Assembly: GCF_026013605.1 (NCBI RefSeq)
Contig: NZ_JAPDPJ010000014.1
Span: 1-64,000, forward strand
Length of the DNA: 64,000 nt
DNA from: Plebeiibacterium sediminum
GTDB taxonomy: Bacteria; Bacteroidota; Bacteroidia; Bacteroidales; Marinilabiliaceae
Direction: 5' to 3'
Shown here piece after piece: positions 1 to 8,914 of the stretch. The position numbers were made by a program, and so were the translations under genes. Every line of letters begins with the position of its first letter. Positions within the stretch are counted from its first letter, which is position 1. The notes beneath the pieces were generated by a model, which had not been told where the DNA came from, did not search any database, and saw only the letters and a list, made by a program, of their open reading frames with translations.

Positions 1-457
1 TTGATTATAAAGCAGGATTTGCAATCCGGGCATTAAATGTTACAATCATACAATCCAAATCTCACAGCAATTATTTACAGCACTTTCGTGGCACGGATTG
101 CGCTTCACTTCTAAATCCGCAGCTACAACCGTATTTTATTTGATAAGATTTACAGAATTGAACAGATCGATTTCTTATCATGTAAATACTGTTTCAGTAT
201 GAAACATTTAATCCTGAAAATCCTGTGAATCCTGTCTTTTTATTTTTGGACAAGATTTACAGGATTAACAGGATCGATTTATGTGCTATAATTCGTTTTT
301 AGGTTGTCTGATAACTACTCTCAATAAAAATAAGCTGCACCAAGTTGGCGCGGATATTCATCCGTGCAATTTACATCTTGTAAGTATCTATAATTATTTC
401 AATGATAAACTATCTGGCTCTTTTGATTAGTTGCCAGGATTAGCAATCTGGTATTAT
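1..457. repeat. Mosaic of REP-like intergenic repeats
   Basis: Gene-free stretch at the window edge holding several repeat families. A 32-base direct repeat starting gataagatttacag (142-173) recurs as gacaagatttacag (249-280), and an inverted relative lies at 219-236 (aatcctgtgaatcctgtc). A second family with core ggattTGCaatc is at 12-35 and 433-456. A third has gcggat/atccgtgc arms at 348-367, with a related looser pair at 91-123. Several can fold into short hairpins. This looks like non-coding REP-type debris; no coding potential was seen. Confidence 0.6.
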
Positions 458-460
458 AAA

Positions 461-494
461 AAATAAAAACAGCGAGGCATAACACCTCGCTGTT
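461..494 (-). terminator. Rho-independent terminator of the GH3 gene
   Basis: Ten-base perfect arms, aacagcgagg (468-477) and cctcgctgtt (485-494), enclose a seven-base loop. On the minus strand the hairpin is followed by a T-rich run (complement of aaataaaa). It lies just past the stop codon of the GH3 gene and probably ends the pectin enzyme operon. Confidence 0.85.
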
Positions 495-522
495 CAGTCT
501 AACACAAACTTGTTACTAAAAA

Positions 523-3162
523 CTATTTAATATCAAATCTTTTATAACCTAAAACTTTAAAGCTACCCTTAATTACTTCAGTTGATGAAGCATCGTTATC
601 ACCACTAAAACCAGGTTGCTCACCTCCCACATAAATATCAAATGTACCAGGTTCAATAACTCTTTGAGTCTTTTTATTGATCATAGATAATTGTCGTGGT
701 GTTAATGTAAACTCAACAGTTTTGCTTTCGCCTGCTTTAAGATAAATACGTTTAAAACCTTCAAGCTGTCTTATTGGTCGTGCCGTAGATCCTTTTTTAT
801 CTGTAATATAAAGCTGAACTACCTCATCACCGGCAAGCTTACCGGTATTGCTTACTATAACCGTTACTTTAATATCGTCACCAGCCTTTACGCTCGATGG
901 CACTTGTAAATCAGAGTATGCAAAGGTGGTATAGCTTAATCCATAACCAAACGGATACAAAGGTTCACCTTTATAATATCTGTAAGTTCTGCCTTCCATA
1001 TTGTAATTTTGGAAATCGGGCAGTTCACTTAACGATTGATAATAAGTAATAGGTAAACGACCGGCAGGATTATAATCTCCCCAAAGAACATCGGCTAAAG
1101 CATTACCGCCTTCCTCACCCGGATAACCAACATTTACAATGGCGTCAATATTTTCTTTTGCCCAGTTAATCGCTAAGGCACTACCTGCATTAATAACCAA
1201 TACAACCGGTTTACCTGTTTCTTTAACTGCTCTTATTAATTCTTCCTGCTCTTTAGGTAATGAAATATCTGTACGGTCACCTCCCTCGCCTTCTAAACGT
1301 TGCGATAAGCCTACCACCACAACAGCAACATCAGCCTGTTTGGTAATTGCTACGGCTTCATCAACTAAATTTTGATCTGGTCTGGCCCATAGCAGACTAG
1401 CCTGCGCATTAGTTTCATCGGTATAAAATTCCACCGCTATAGCATATTTCTTACCTCCTACTAACTGTAACCTGTCTGTAGCATATTTTGAATGATGTAT
1501 AGATCCCCGGCCATTTGAAATTTCTTTACCCTCGATTTTTACGGACATACCACGCTTTGCCAATAAACCAAGCTCATAAGTTCCATCTGCAGGTGGTACC
1601 AGGTATCCTTTCCAACGAACGGAAAATGTATCAATTAATTCCTTTGAAACCGGAGCATATTGCCACGAGAAATCTATTTTATCATCTACCCTTGTAAATG
1701 CAGGTTCTCTTGCAAATTGAGTATTGTTATAATAAGCACCATCCAACCCCTGACGACCATCTTCTGTTTGCAGATATACAGATGGAATAGGCTTGAGGTT
1801 TAATGTTTCATCGTTTAGATGCGAACCCTCAGCATAAAGCACTTCTATTTCCGGTTCTACTTTATTTTTAATACCGGTTAAAAAGGTAACCGGATTTTTT
1901 GGTGTTCCATGATAATTACCAACTAACGATTCCCAGTTATCAGCATTAGGTCCGATTACTGCTATCTTTTTAATCTGGCTTTTTGAAAGAGGAAGTAAAT
2001 GATTACTGTTTTTTAACAAGATGATACTTTCCTGAGCAGCTTTTCTGGCCAGACTGGTATTGGCATCAGAACAAACTACTCCAATCGGAATTTTTGAAAA
2101 AGGTACTACCTCATCCGGATCAAACATTCCCATTTTAAAACGTGCCATTAATATTCTGCGCAATGCAACATCGATTTGATCTTCGGTAATAAAACCTTGT
2201 TCAACAGCCTCGCCTAAACTTTTATAATAACTTCCGCAATTTAAATCACAACCACCTTTAACTCCTATTGCAGCAGCTTCTGGCTTACTATTGGCAATAT
2301 GATGGCCTGTTTCAATATCACGAATAGCCCCACAATCAGAAACCACATAACCATCAAATCCCCAGGTATCACGTAATACCTGATTTAACAGAAAATCGTG
2401 TCCACTACACGACTCCCCTCTAAAACGATTATAAGCTCCCATTACCGAGTATACTTTGGCATCTTTAATGGTTTTATAAAAGGCTGGCAGGTAAGTCTCA
2501 TACAAATCCTTATCGCTAACATCAACATCAAATGAATGTCGTAATTTCTCTGGTCCGGAATGAACGGCAAAATGCTTAGAAGTAGCAATGGTTTTAAAAT
2601 ACTTAGCGTCATTTCCCTGTAATCCTAAGATAAACTCAGTAGCTAATTCTCCTGTTAAATAAGGATCCTCACCATAGGTTTCGTGTCCTCTTCCCCATCT
2701 TGGGTCCCTGAAAATGTTAATATTGGGAGACCAAAAATCCAAACCTGTATAAATAGTTCTTTTATTCTGACGTAAGAATTCATGATGCTTTGCACGTGCC
2801 TCATCAGATATAACCGTACCAATCTCTTCCAACAACTCTGTATTAAATGAGGCTGCTACAGTTATTGATTGCGGAAATACCGTAGCATAACCCGCCCGGG
2901 CAACACCATGTAAACATTCATTCCACCAGTTATATTCAGGAATCTGCAAGCGTGGTATAGCTTTTGACTCATTGGTCATTTGACTGATTTTTTCCTTTAA
3001 TGTCATTTGATCCATTAATATATCTACCCTTTCTTCAAAAGGAAGATTATAATCCAAATAACTAAAGTCCACTTCCTTTTCCTGCGCATTACCTGTTAAA
3101 CTGCTTAAAGCAATGGCTGCATATAAAGTATATTTACCAACTTTTTTAAGTTTTGAAATCAT
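523..3162 (-). CDS. GH3 beta-glycosidase with PA14 insert (beta-xylosidase/beta-glucosidase type)
   Basis: Secreted 879-residue GH3 enzyme, last gene of the minus-strand pectin locus. A signal peptide occupies residues 1-26 (cleavage after GNA). The GH3 N-terminal barrel spans about 40-350, with KH at 196-197 and the motif VSDCGAI placing the nucleophile at Asp276. The C-terminal sandwich domain is interrupted by a PA14 domain (about 462-597), followed by LEGEGGDR at 623-630, a candidate acid/base region, and an Fn3-like domain (about 765-845). GH3 enzymes release terminal beta-linked glucose or xylose, and PA14 inserts shape substrate specificity. Beside GH28, GH43 and GH105, a xylosidase role on pectic side chains is plausible, but the sugar cannot be read from sequence. 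Confidence 0.93.
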   Translation of the reverse strand: MISKLKKVGKYTLYAAIALSSLTGNAQEKEVDFSYLDYNLPFEERVDILMDQMTLKEKISQMTNESKAIPRLQIPEYNWWNECLHGVARAGYATVFPQSITVAASFNTELLEEIGTVISDEARAKHHEFLRQNKRTIYTGLDFWSPNINIFRDPRWGRGHETYGEDPYLTGELATEFILGLQGNDAKYFKTIATSKHFAVHSGPEKLRHSFDVDVSDKDLYETYLPAFYKTIKDAKVYSVMGAYNRFRGESCSGHDFLLNQVLRDTWGFDGYVVSDCGAIRDIETGHHIANSKPEAAAIGVKGGCDLNCGSYYKSLGEAVEQGFITEDQIDVALRRILMARFKMGMFDPDEVVPFSKIPIGVVCSDANTSLARKAAQESIILLKNSNHLLPLSKSQIKKIAVIGPNADNWESLVGNYHGTPKNPVTFLTGIKNKVEPEIEVLYAEGSHLNDETLNLKPIPSVYLQTEDGRQGLDGAYYNNTQFAREPAFTRVDDKIDFSWQYAPVSKELIDTFSVRWKGYLVPPADGTYELGLLAKRGMSVKIEGKEISNGRGSIHHSKYATDRLQLVGGKKYAIAVEFYTDETNAQASLLWARPDQNLVDEAVAITKQADVAVVVVGLSQRLEGEGGDRTDISLPKEQEELIRAVKETGKPVVLVINAGSALAINWAKENIDAIVNVGYPGEEGGNALADVLWGDYNPAGRLPITYYQSLSELPDFQNYNMEGRTYRYYKGEPLYPFGYGLSYTTFAYSDLQVPSSVKAGDDIKVTVIVSNTGKLAGDEVVQLYITDKKGSTARPIRQLEGFKRIYLKAGESKTVEFTLTPRQLSMINKKTQRVIEPGTFDIYVGGEQPGFSGDNDASSTEVIKGSFKVLGYKRFDIK

Positions 3163-3227
3163 ATCTAAATTAAATCGTGAATGTTTATAAAACTTGTTTC
3201 ATGTGTCAATCAAATGTCAATAATGAA

Positions 3228-3295
3228 CACAGAGGCACTGAGACACTGATTCTTTTTTAAAAAATTAATTAAATCCACAAGGATTAACCTCTGTG
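3228..3295. repeat. Inverted intergenic repeat
   Basis: Arms cacagagg (3228-3235) and cctctgtg (3288-3295) flank an AT-rich centre upstream of the GH3 gene. The surrounding text (cactgagacactg; a further ctctgtgcc near 3384) is low-complexity repeat-like sequence. It probably lies within the GH28-GH3 intercistronic RNA. Function unknown. Confidence 0.4.
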
Positions 3296-3446
3296 GACTT
3301 CTTTGTAATTTTATAAAAATGGTGTTGCATTACTTCTCTTTTTCTAATTTGTGCCATTTATAAGAGTTATATATGCAATACGCTCTGTGCCTACTATGTT
3401 ATTCTTTATTCAACTATTGATTCGCATTTCTTACTAATTGTACTTA

Positions 3447-5123
3447 TTACTCGGTTATCACATTATTTACCGGAGTACCTATAATCTTTATATACTTTTT
3501 AATATCCGGATTATTATTCAGGTTAAAATAAACCTTACCTGTTGACTCTCCTTTTACAACAACATTATGATTTTCTAAATCAGCAACTTCACTCTTAACA
3601 AATTTAATGTCGTCACTATTTTGCACAATAATCGACTCAGGTTTCTTTACATCTAGCGTTAATCCTTCTAACTCTACATCTTTAGCGTAACGCATTAAAA
3701 TACCTTCGTTTGAAACGATATTAATATTTTTGATTTTAATGTTTTGCACCGGCATTTCAGGAATACCATTAATGGTAATTGCTTTTTCAACATTATAACA
3801 TTCAATATCTTCGAAAGAAATATTTCTAAAACAAGGCGTTTCCTCTGTCACAGGTTCTTTAGTTACACCAATAATATTTCCGTTTTCATCCTCATTGATT
3901 TTTCCACCGTAATACAAGTTAAAACGAATGGCATCAGTAGGGATGTTAGTCATACGTACTCCTTTTACATATATATTTTCAACAACGCCACCTCTACCTC
4001 TTGTACTCTTAAAACGCAAGCCACAATCGGTTCCTAAAAAGGTACAGTTTTCAATATACATATTTTTTACTCCCCCTGACATTTCGCTACCTATTACAAA
4101 GCCTCCATGACCATGATAAACGATACAATCGCGAACAATAACAAATTCGGTAGGTACCCCAATATCTCTTCCTTGTTTATCTTTACCTGATTTTATACAA
4201 ATTGCATCATCACCCACATCAAAAGTACAATTCTCAACGATCCCGAATCTACAGGATTCTAAATCAAGACCATCTCCATTTTGTGAGAACCAGGGATTTC
4301 TGACATTAATATTTCTAACTGTAATATGGGTACATAATAAAGGATGAATATTCCATGCCGGTGAGTTTTGAAATGTTGGTCCGTCCAGTAACACATTCTC
4401 ACAACTGATAAGGTTGATTAACTGAGGTCTGAAAAGATCTTTATAGGGTTTAAGCGCCTCTACATCATTGTAATCAATCTTTCCACTACGCAGTAATTGC
4501 TCTCCTTTAAAATATGATTCAGAGGGATACCAGAGTCTTTCGTTATAAACAAATCCTCCGCTTGAGATGACTTCATTCCATTGTCTTTCAGTTAACTTAT
4601 CCTTCTTTATTGGCCTCCAGGCACCACCTTCACCATCAATAATACCTTTTCCTGTAATTGCAATATTCTTTAGATTCTTACCTGAAATAGGATTTTGACA
4701 TCTTGGATTTTTCTTTCCTTCATAAAAATTATCTAAAAGTGGGTATAAACTACGGTCGCCACTAAATTGAAGTAATGCACCCTCTTCTAAATGCAGATTT
4801 ACATTATCTTTTAATACTACAGGTCCTGTTAACCAAACGCCCTTTGGTATTAATACTACACCACCATTATTTTTTGAGCATAATTCTATGGTTGAATTGA
4901 TCACTTCGGTATTCAGAAACTTGCCATTTGAAATAGCGCCGTATTTTAGAATATTAAATGTATCTGCTTTAAATACCGGAACGATTACTTCTGGCATTTC
5001 AAAAGGTAAATTTAATCCCAGCGATTTAGATGCTGACTTTTTTACTTCAGAACAAGAGGTAAATACTACTGCAATACCGATTAGTAATAAAAGCTTATTT
5101 ATTTCTTTTGAAAGGTTATTCAT
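3447..5123 (-). CDS. GH28 polygalacturonase-type lipoprotein
   Basis: A 558-residue glycoside hydrolase family 28 protein that hydrolyses alpha-1,4 galacturonic linkages in pectin. It has a lipoprotein signal (lipobox FTSC, Cys24), so it is probably anchored in the periplasm or at the cell surface. A right-handed beta-helix follows. All GH28 signatures are present: QNGDGLD (Asp284), VGDDAICIKSG (Asp305 and Asp306), GHG at 338-340 (His339) and RFK at 370-372. The catalytic set is therefore complete. The second GH28 in this window (46020) lacks part of it. The gene lies between GH43 and GH3 on the same strand, probably co-transcribed. Exo versus endo action, or action on rhamnogalacturonan, cannot be decided. 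Confidence 0.93.
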   Translation of the reverse strand: MNNLSKEINKLLLLIGIAVVFTSCSEVKKSASKSLGLNLPFEMPEVIVPVFKADTFNILKYGAISNGKFLNTEVINSTIELCSKNNGGVVLIPKGVWLTGPVVLKDNVNLHLEEGALLQFSGDRSLYPLLDNFYEGKKNPRCQNPISGKNLKNIAITGKGIIDGEGGAWRPIKKDKLTERQWNEVISSGGFVYNERLWYPSESYFKGEQLLRSGKIDYNDVEALKPYKDLFRPQLINLISCENVLLDGPTFQNSPAWNIHPLLCTHITVRNINVRNPWFSQNGDGLDLESCRFGIVENCTFDVGDDAICIKSGKDKQGRDIGVPTEFVIVRDCIVYHGHGGFVIGSEMSGGVKNMYIENCTFLGTDCGLRFKSTRGRGGVVENIYVKGVRMTNIPTDAIRFNLYYGGKINEDENGNIIGVTKEPVTEETPCFRNISFEDIECYNVEKAITINGIPEMPVQNIKIKNINIVSNEGILMRYAKDVELEGLTLDVKKPESIIVQNSDDIKFVKSEVADLENHNVVVKGESTGKVYFNLNNNPDIKKYIKIIGTPVNNVITE

Positions 5124-5169
5124 TCTATTTATTATTTAGTGGTTGCAAGAAAACTTTGGAAATTTAAGT

Positions 5170-5228
5170 CTTTGATAATGTCAAAGTTTTTTGAGATTCT
5201 TGTTCCCGAACTTTCTGAACAAGAATCT
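5170..5228 (-). other. Two intercistronic hairpins between GH43 and GH28
   Basis: A 12-base perfect inverted repeat, agattcttgttc (5194-5205) and gaacaagaatct (5217-5228), overlaps the GH43 stop codon. It is followed on the transcript by a second small hairpin (ctttga/tcaaag, 5170-5186). Neither has a U-tract in the minus-strand direction, so mRNA processing or stability between two enzyme genes is more likely than termination. Confidence 0.55.
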
Positions 5229-6882
5229 ATTTAGTTACTCTAAACCAATCCACATCAATCCAGCCACTATCTTTATTATATTCATGGCGATTGATAAATA
5301 ATCCCATTTTAGCACCAATCCATTTACCCTCTCTTGCTTTAAAAGGTTGTCCTATATTTGTAAACTTCTTACCATTAAAACTGTAGCTAAACTGACAATC
5401 GTTTTCGCCTTGCATGGTAACTCTTAAGTAAATAGGTTTGTCGTTTTTAATCGTTACTTTTTCGTTTATAACCTCTGTTTTTCCATTATCAGCACTTTTA
5501 CAAAATCCCTGAGACAGCACAATACCGTCTTTAGTATCCTCCAGAGCCACAACACCATAATCACGTCCCATAATTACAAACCCGGCACGCTCACCATCAT
5601 TATCTGGATTCGGTTGAAATGTCATTTTAACTGTGGCTGTAAATTCGGGTGCAGGAATCTTTTGTAAAAATAAATTCGGAACGTCCCATAAACTCTTATA
5701 ATCTTCAGGAGTTAATACAGAATATAGACGCATATAACCGTTTGTAGCATCATTAAAAATCCAGAATGGAGCGCTATTACCATGCCATTGCCACTGGAAT
5801 CCGGTTTTTGTATCGTTAAACTCATCGCTTTCGGCAGGTGTTATTATTGGATAAGTTTTACCCACATTTGGTTTTTTATAGGTAAGAACAGGATCTCCAC
5901 AACCATCGTTATCTTTATCAATGCCCATTACCGGCCATCCATTTTTCCATGTCATGGGTTGTAAGTGTACAATACGACCAACTGCACCTACATCCTGAAA
6001 GTGAATGAACCAATCTTCGCCAGTTGGTGTATCAACCCAACCTCCCTGATGCGGACCATTAATCTCAGTTTTTCCCTGAGCCAATACAATTTTGTCTTCG
6101 TAAGGACCATATACATTTTTAGATCTCATTACAATTTGCCATCCTGTTGGAACGCCACCTCCCGGAGCAAAGATGTAGTAATAACCATCCTTTTTATAGA
6201 ATTTAGGTCCTTCAATTGTAGGATGCTTTCCATGTCCGTCAAAAATAATAACACTCTCTGTTATGGCTTTTGTAGCATCCTTATTTAACTCACATACTGA
6301 TAATACACTTTTAAAAGAAGCCCTGCTTCCTGCCACTCCATGTACAAGATATACACGACCATCTTCGTCCCATAAAGGACATGCATCAATTAAACCTTTA
6401 CCTTCTTTTACTAAAGTTAATGGAGCCCATGGACCAGCAGGATCTGTTGCTTTAGTCATATATATACCATAATCAGGATCACCATAAAAGATATAGAATT
6501 CGTTATTATGATAGCGAATAGATGGAGCCCAAATACCGTTACCGTGTTGAGGTTTAGAAAATACATCAGCAGGAGGTAAACCGTAAGGAACTGCAGCACC
6601 AATTAATTCCCAGTTTACCAAATCTTTAGAGTGTAATATTTGTAAGCCTGGAATACAATTGAAACTTGATGAAGTCATATAGTAATCATCACCGGCACGA
6701 CAAACATCCGGATCGGAATAATCTGCATATAAAATAGGATTTTTATAAGTGCCGTCTCCCTGATCAGCCACCCATACTTCAGAGGTAAAATTTAATTTAT
6801 CCTGAGCCGATATGTTAGCTACTCCCACAAATACTATCATCACTAAAAATGATAATACTCTTGATTTCATTTGATAATTCAT
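5227..6882 (-). CDS. GH43 beta-xylosidase/alpha-arabinofuranosidase
   Basis: Secreted 551-residue GH43 enzyme. A signal peptide ends at the ISA/Q boundary (about residue 26); Met5 is an alternative start. The five-bladed propeller shows the three family acids: Asp57 in DYSDPDV (general base), Asp166 in GLIDACPLW (pKa modulator) and Glu224 in PTIEGPKF (general acid). A C-terminal concanavalin-like beta-sandwich (about 345-551) matches the arrangement of GH43 xylosidases. The gene lies 48 bases downstream of the GH105 gene on the same strand, so probably in the same transcript. Neighbours suggest removal of arabinose or xylose decorations from pectin; the exact sugar is not readable from sequence. 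Confidence 0.92.
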   Translation of the reverse strand: MNYQMKSRVLSFLVMIVFVGVANISAQDKLNFTSEVWVADQGDGTYKNPILYADYSDPDVCRAGDDYYMTSSSFNCIPGLQILHSKDLVNWELIGAAVPYGLPPADVFSKPQHGNGIWAPSIRYHNNEFYIFYGDPDYGIYMTKATDPAGPWAPLTLVKEGKGLIDACPLWDEDGRVYLVHGVAGSRASFKSVLSVCELNKDATKAITESVIIFDGHGKHPTIEGPKFYKKDGYYYIFAPGGGVPTGWQIVMRSKNVYGPYEDKIVLAQGKTEINGPHQGGWVDTPTGEDWFIHFQDVGAVGRIVHLQPMTWKNGWPVMGIDKDNDGCGDPVLTYKKPNVGKTYPIITPAESDEFNDTKTGFQWQWHGNSAPFWIFNDATNGYMRLYSVLTPEDYKSLWDVPNLFLQKIPAPEFTATVKMTFQPNPDNDGERAGFVIMGRDYGVVALEDTKDGIVLSQGFCKSADNGKTEVINEKVTIKNDKPIYLRVTMQGENDCQFSYSFNGKKFTNIGQPFKAREGKWIGAKMGLFINRHEYNKDSGWIDVDWFRVTK

Positions 6883-6931
6883 TACGTTTCTTATTTCCTT
6901 AGTTTATAACTATAATTCGAATATTAAGTAT

Positions 6932-8146
6932 CTACAATCCTGGATTAAAGTCCGGATTATTCTCTACCATTAAACAAGTCATGATAAGCGGACCAATGGC
7001 CTTTCCATCATTTGATCTGATCTTTTCTTCTATATAATATTTATAAGAACCATCTCTTACCGGATTGTCTGCAGGACCTAATCCGGCACCGGCACAACAA
7101 TTGGTAATTTCGAGATTTCCATTTTGATCTTTGCGTACAAAGTTTTTAAAAATACCCTGGTAACCTTTTTTTGCCGCATCAAGGTATTCATCACTCAGGA
7201 TTCCGTTTTGAATACCTTTAAACATGCCGAACACAAACATACAAGAGGCGGTTGCTTCAAGATAGTTTCCTTCTCTGCTTGGATAATTAGGAACCTGGTA
7301 CCATACTACTGTTTCTTCCTGCTGAAATTGAATAATGGCATCTGTTAAATCCTGATACATTAATACCAAATTTTGATAGTCTTTATGATCCTTAGGTATA
7401 TAATCCAAAACATCAACTATAGCCATGTATAACCAACCAACTCCTCTACCCCAGAAGTTTTGAGACAATCCTGTTTCCGGATCAGCCCAGTAAACTTTTT
7501 TAGTGGCATCCCAACCATGATAATAAAGTCCTGTTTTATCATCCTTTAAGTTTTTTTGTACAAGTAATAATTGGCTTGTGATATCATTTAAATTATCCGT
7601 GTTGCCATATGTAGTTGCATAATGCGCATAAAAAGGAAGTCCCATATACAAACCATCCAACCACATTTGATTGGTATAAATCTTCTTATGCCAAAATCCA
7701 CCTCCCTCAACACGGGGCTGATCTTTCAATTGATCTCTTAAAATATCAATTAGTATGCGATAACGTTCATCGCCGGTTTTACTATAAAGGGTAAAGAGTA
7801 ATTTACCTGAGTTAATGTCATCCAGCTTAAAACTATTTTTATTGTATCTATTAATATGACCGGAAGAGTCAACTACCATATCCACGTAAGTATTTTTCAC
7901 ATAATCAAAATACTTTGGTTCATTATATTGTTCCGATACTTTTAATAAGGCCTGACAAACTAATCCCTGCACATAACCCCATTTGGGTTTACTTTGAAAA
8001 TCGGTCATCCATGCCTTTGGATTATTGTACATAACAGATTCTGCCAGTTGAACAGAATAAAGAGGCTCCTTATTCTGATTTGTTTTGCACTGCACAAATA
8101 ATAACAAGAGACAACTTAGAATAAACACTCTATTCATAAATTTCAT
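6932..8146 (-). CDS. GH105 unsaturated rhamnogalacturonyl hydrolase, lipoprotein
   Basis: A 404-residue member of the GH88/GH105 (YteR-like) (alpha/alpha)6-barrel family, which hydrates and releases the unsaturated uronic acid left at oligosaccharide ends by pectin lyases. Lipobox FVQC puts the lipid-modified cysteine at residue 20. The YteR signature MWLDGLYMGLPF carries the catalytic Asp164, and the NFWGRGVGW segment is also typical of the family. Its presence implies that lyase-generated fragments reach this locus, although no polysaccharide lyase gene is in the window. It opens the enzyme part of the minus-strand operon, after a 770-base gap that follows susD. Confidence 0.92.
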   Translation of the reverse strand: MKFMNRVFILSCLLLLFVQCKTNQNKEPLYSVQLAESVMYNNPKAWMTDFQSKPKWGYVQGLVCQALLKVSEQYNEPKYFDYVKNTYVDMVVDSSGHINRYNKNSFKLDDINSGKLLFTLYSKTGDERYRILIDILRDQLKDQPRVEGGGFWHKKIYTNQMWLDGLYMGLPFYAHYATTYGNTDNLNDITSQLLLVQKNLKDDKTGLYYHGWDATKKVYWADPETGLSQNFWGRGVGWLYMAIVDVLDYIPKDHKDYQNLVLMYQDLTDAIIQFQQEETVVWYQVPNYPSREGNYLEATASCMFVFGMFKGIQNGILSDEYLDAAKKGYQGIFKNFVRKDQNGNLEITNCCAGAGLGPADNPVRDGSYKYYIEEKIRSNDGKAIGPLIMTCLMVENNPDFNPGL

Positions 8147-8381
8147 CTTTTAAATCATTTATATTTTTTATTCCCCATTTTTACTATAACTCCTTACAAA
8201 ACTAATACAGGCTTTCTTTGTAAAAGGGAGACAAAAAATCAAAACATAGGGGGAATATTTATAAAATGGCAGAAAATTCAGCATATACACTCATATTTTA
8301 GGCAAAAAGACAAGATATGAAATAGAGAAACACTCTTATTTTGCAGCCTAATCTGGGAACTGGAAACTATATAAAGAATTA

Positions 8382-8405
8382 GAGGAAGTACAAAAGCACT
8401 TCCTC
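8382..8405 (-). terminator. Possible weak terminator after the micro-ORF
   Basis: Perfect eight-base arms gaggaagt and acttcctc enclose an eight-base loop, and a T-rich tail follows on the minus strand (taattctttatat). It could end a short transcript covering the signal-peptide micro-ORF. Confidence 0.4.
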
Positions 8406-8568
8406 CAAATTACTAAATCAAATAAATAATTATCGGTTATGATATAAACTCCTAAACCAAAATTCTATGAATTGCTCACTACAGTTTGTTAAATAGCTTA
8501 GGCGTATGATATCATAACTTAAGTTGGTAGACTTTATATATTGATAATACATTATTTGCTAATTTTTA

Positions 8569-8643
8569 TTACTTATGCTGAGCACTAATTATCGCACTCA
8601 ATAAACATAAAATAATTAGGGAGACACATTTATTAACTTTCAT
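8569..8643 (-). pseudogene. Signal-peptide-only micro-ORF (gene remnant or tiny secreted peptide)
   Basis: A 24-codon ORF beginning MKVNKCVSLIILCLLSAI and ending SAQHK before two consecutive TAA stops. It has a basic start, a hydrophobic core and a typical SAQ cleavage site. A purine-rich aggaaagg lies about 9 bases upstream of the ATG. After the stops the frame continues poorly. The likeliest reading is the surviving 5' end of a secreted-enzyme gene lost from between susD and GH105. A real leader peptide is the alternative. Confidence 0.5.
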
Positions 8644-8835
8644 ATTAAAACACCTTTCCTAATTTATATCGATTACTATTTAATGAGTACTTTAATTTAC
8701 AGATAAATTTCTTTGTCTAATCATATTACATAACCAACGCAAAATCATCCATAGTGCCAGGAATTTTTTTTTTAATTTAGGGTGTATTAATTCCAAAACC
8801 ATTTAGAATTTTAGAGCAGTAACAGAAAGAATATA

Positions 8836-8870
8836 AACTGGTTATCACATATTAACAATGATAACCAGTT
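8836..8870 (-). terminator. Strong hairpin downstream of susD
   Basis: Twelve-base perfect arms aactggttatca (8836-8847) and tgataaccagtt (8859-8870) enclose an 11-base loop. It starts about 45 bases past the susD stop. The U-tract is poor, so it may be an attenuator or mRNA-end stabiliser that keeps susCD transcript levels above the enzyme genes. Confidence 0.6.
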
Positions 8871-8914
8871 CTTCTAAATAAGTACTAACAATTAAAAATT
8901 AAAATAGACTTCAA

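Larger units (their letters stand above)
8147..8914. other. 768-base gap between susD and GH105
   Basis: AT-rich. From the susD side it holds a 12-base-stem hairpin (8836-8870), a 24-codon signal-peptide micro-ORF (8569-8643, minus) and a hairpin gaggaagt/acttcctc (8382-8405). No long ORF is present. The 5' leader and promoter of the GH105-GH3 enzyme genes probably lie in the part nearest 8147, but I could not identify a convincing consensus promoter. Confidence 0.5.

Noticed and set aside
8241-8265. Run of five to six G (catagggggaatattt) as a sigma-like block before GH105
   Set aside because: It lacks the TATACACTAT half at the required spacing found in the ECF elements.
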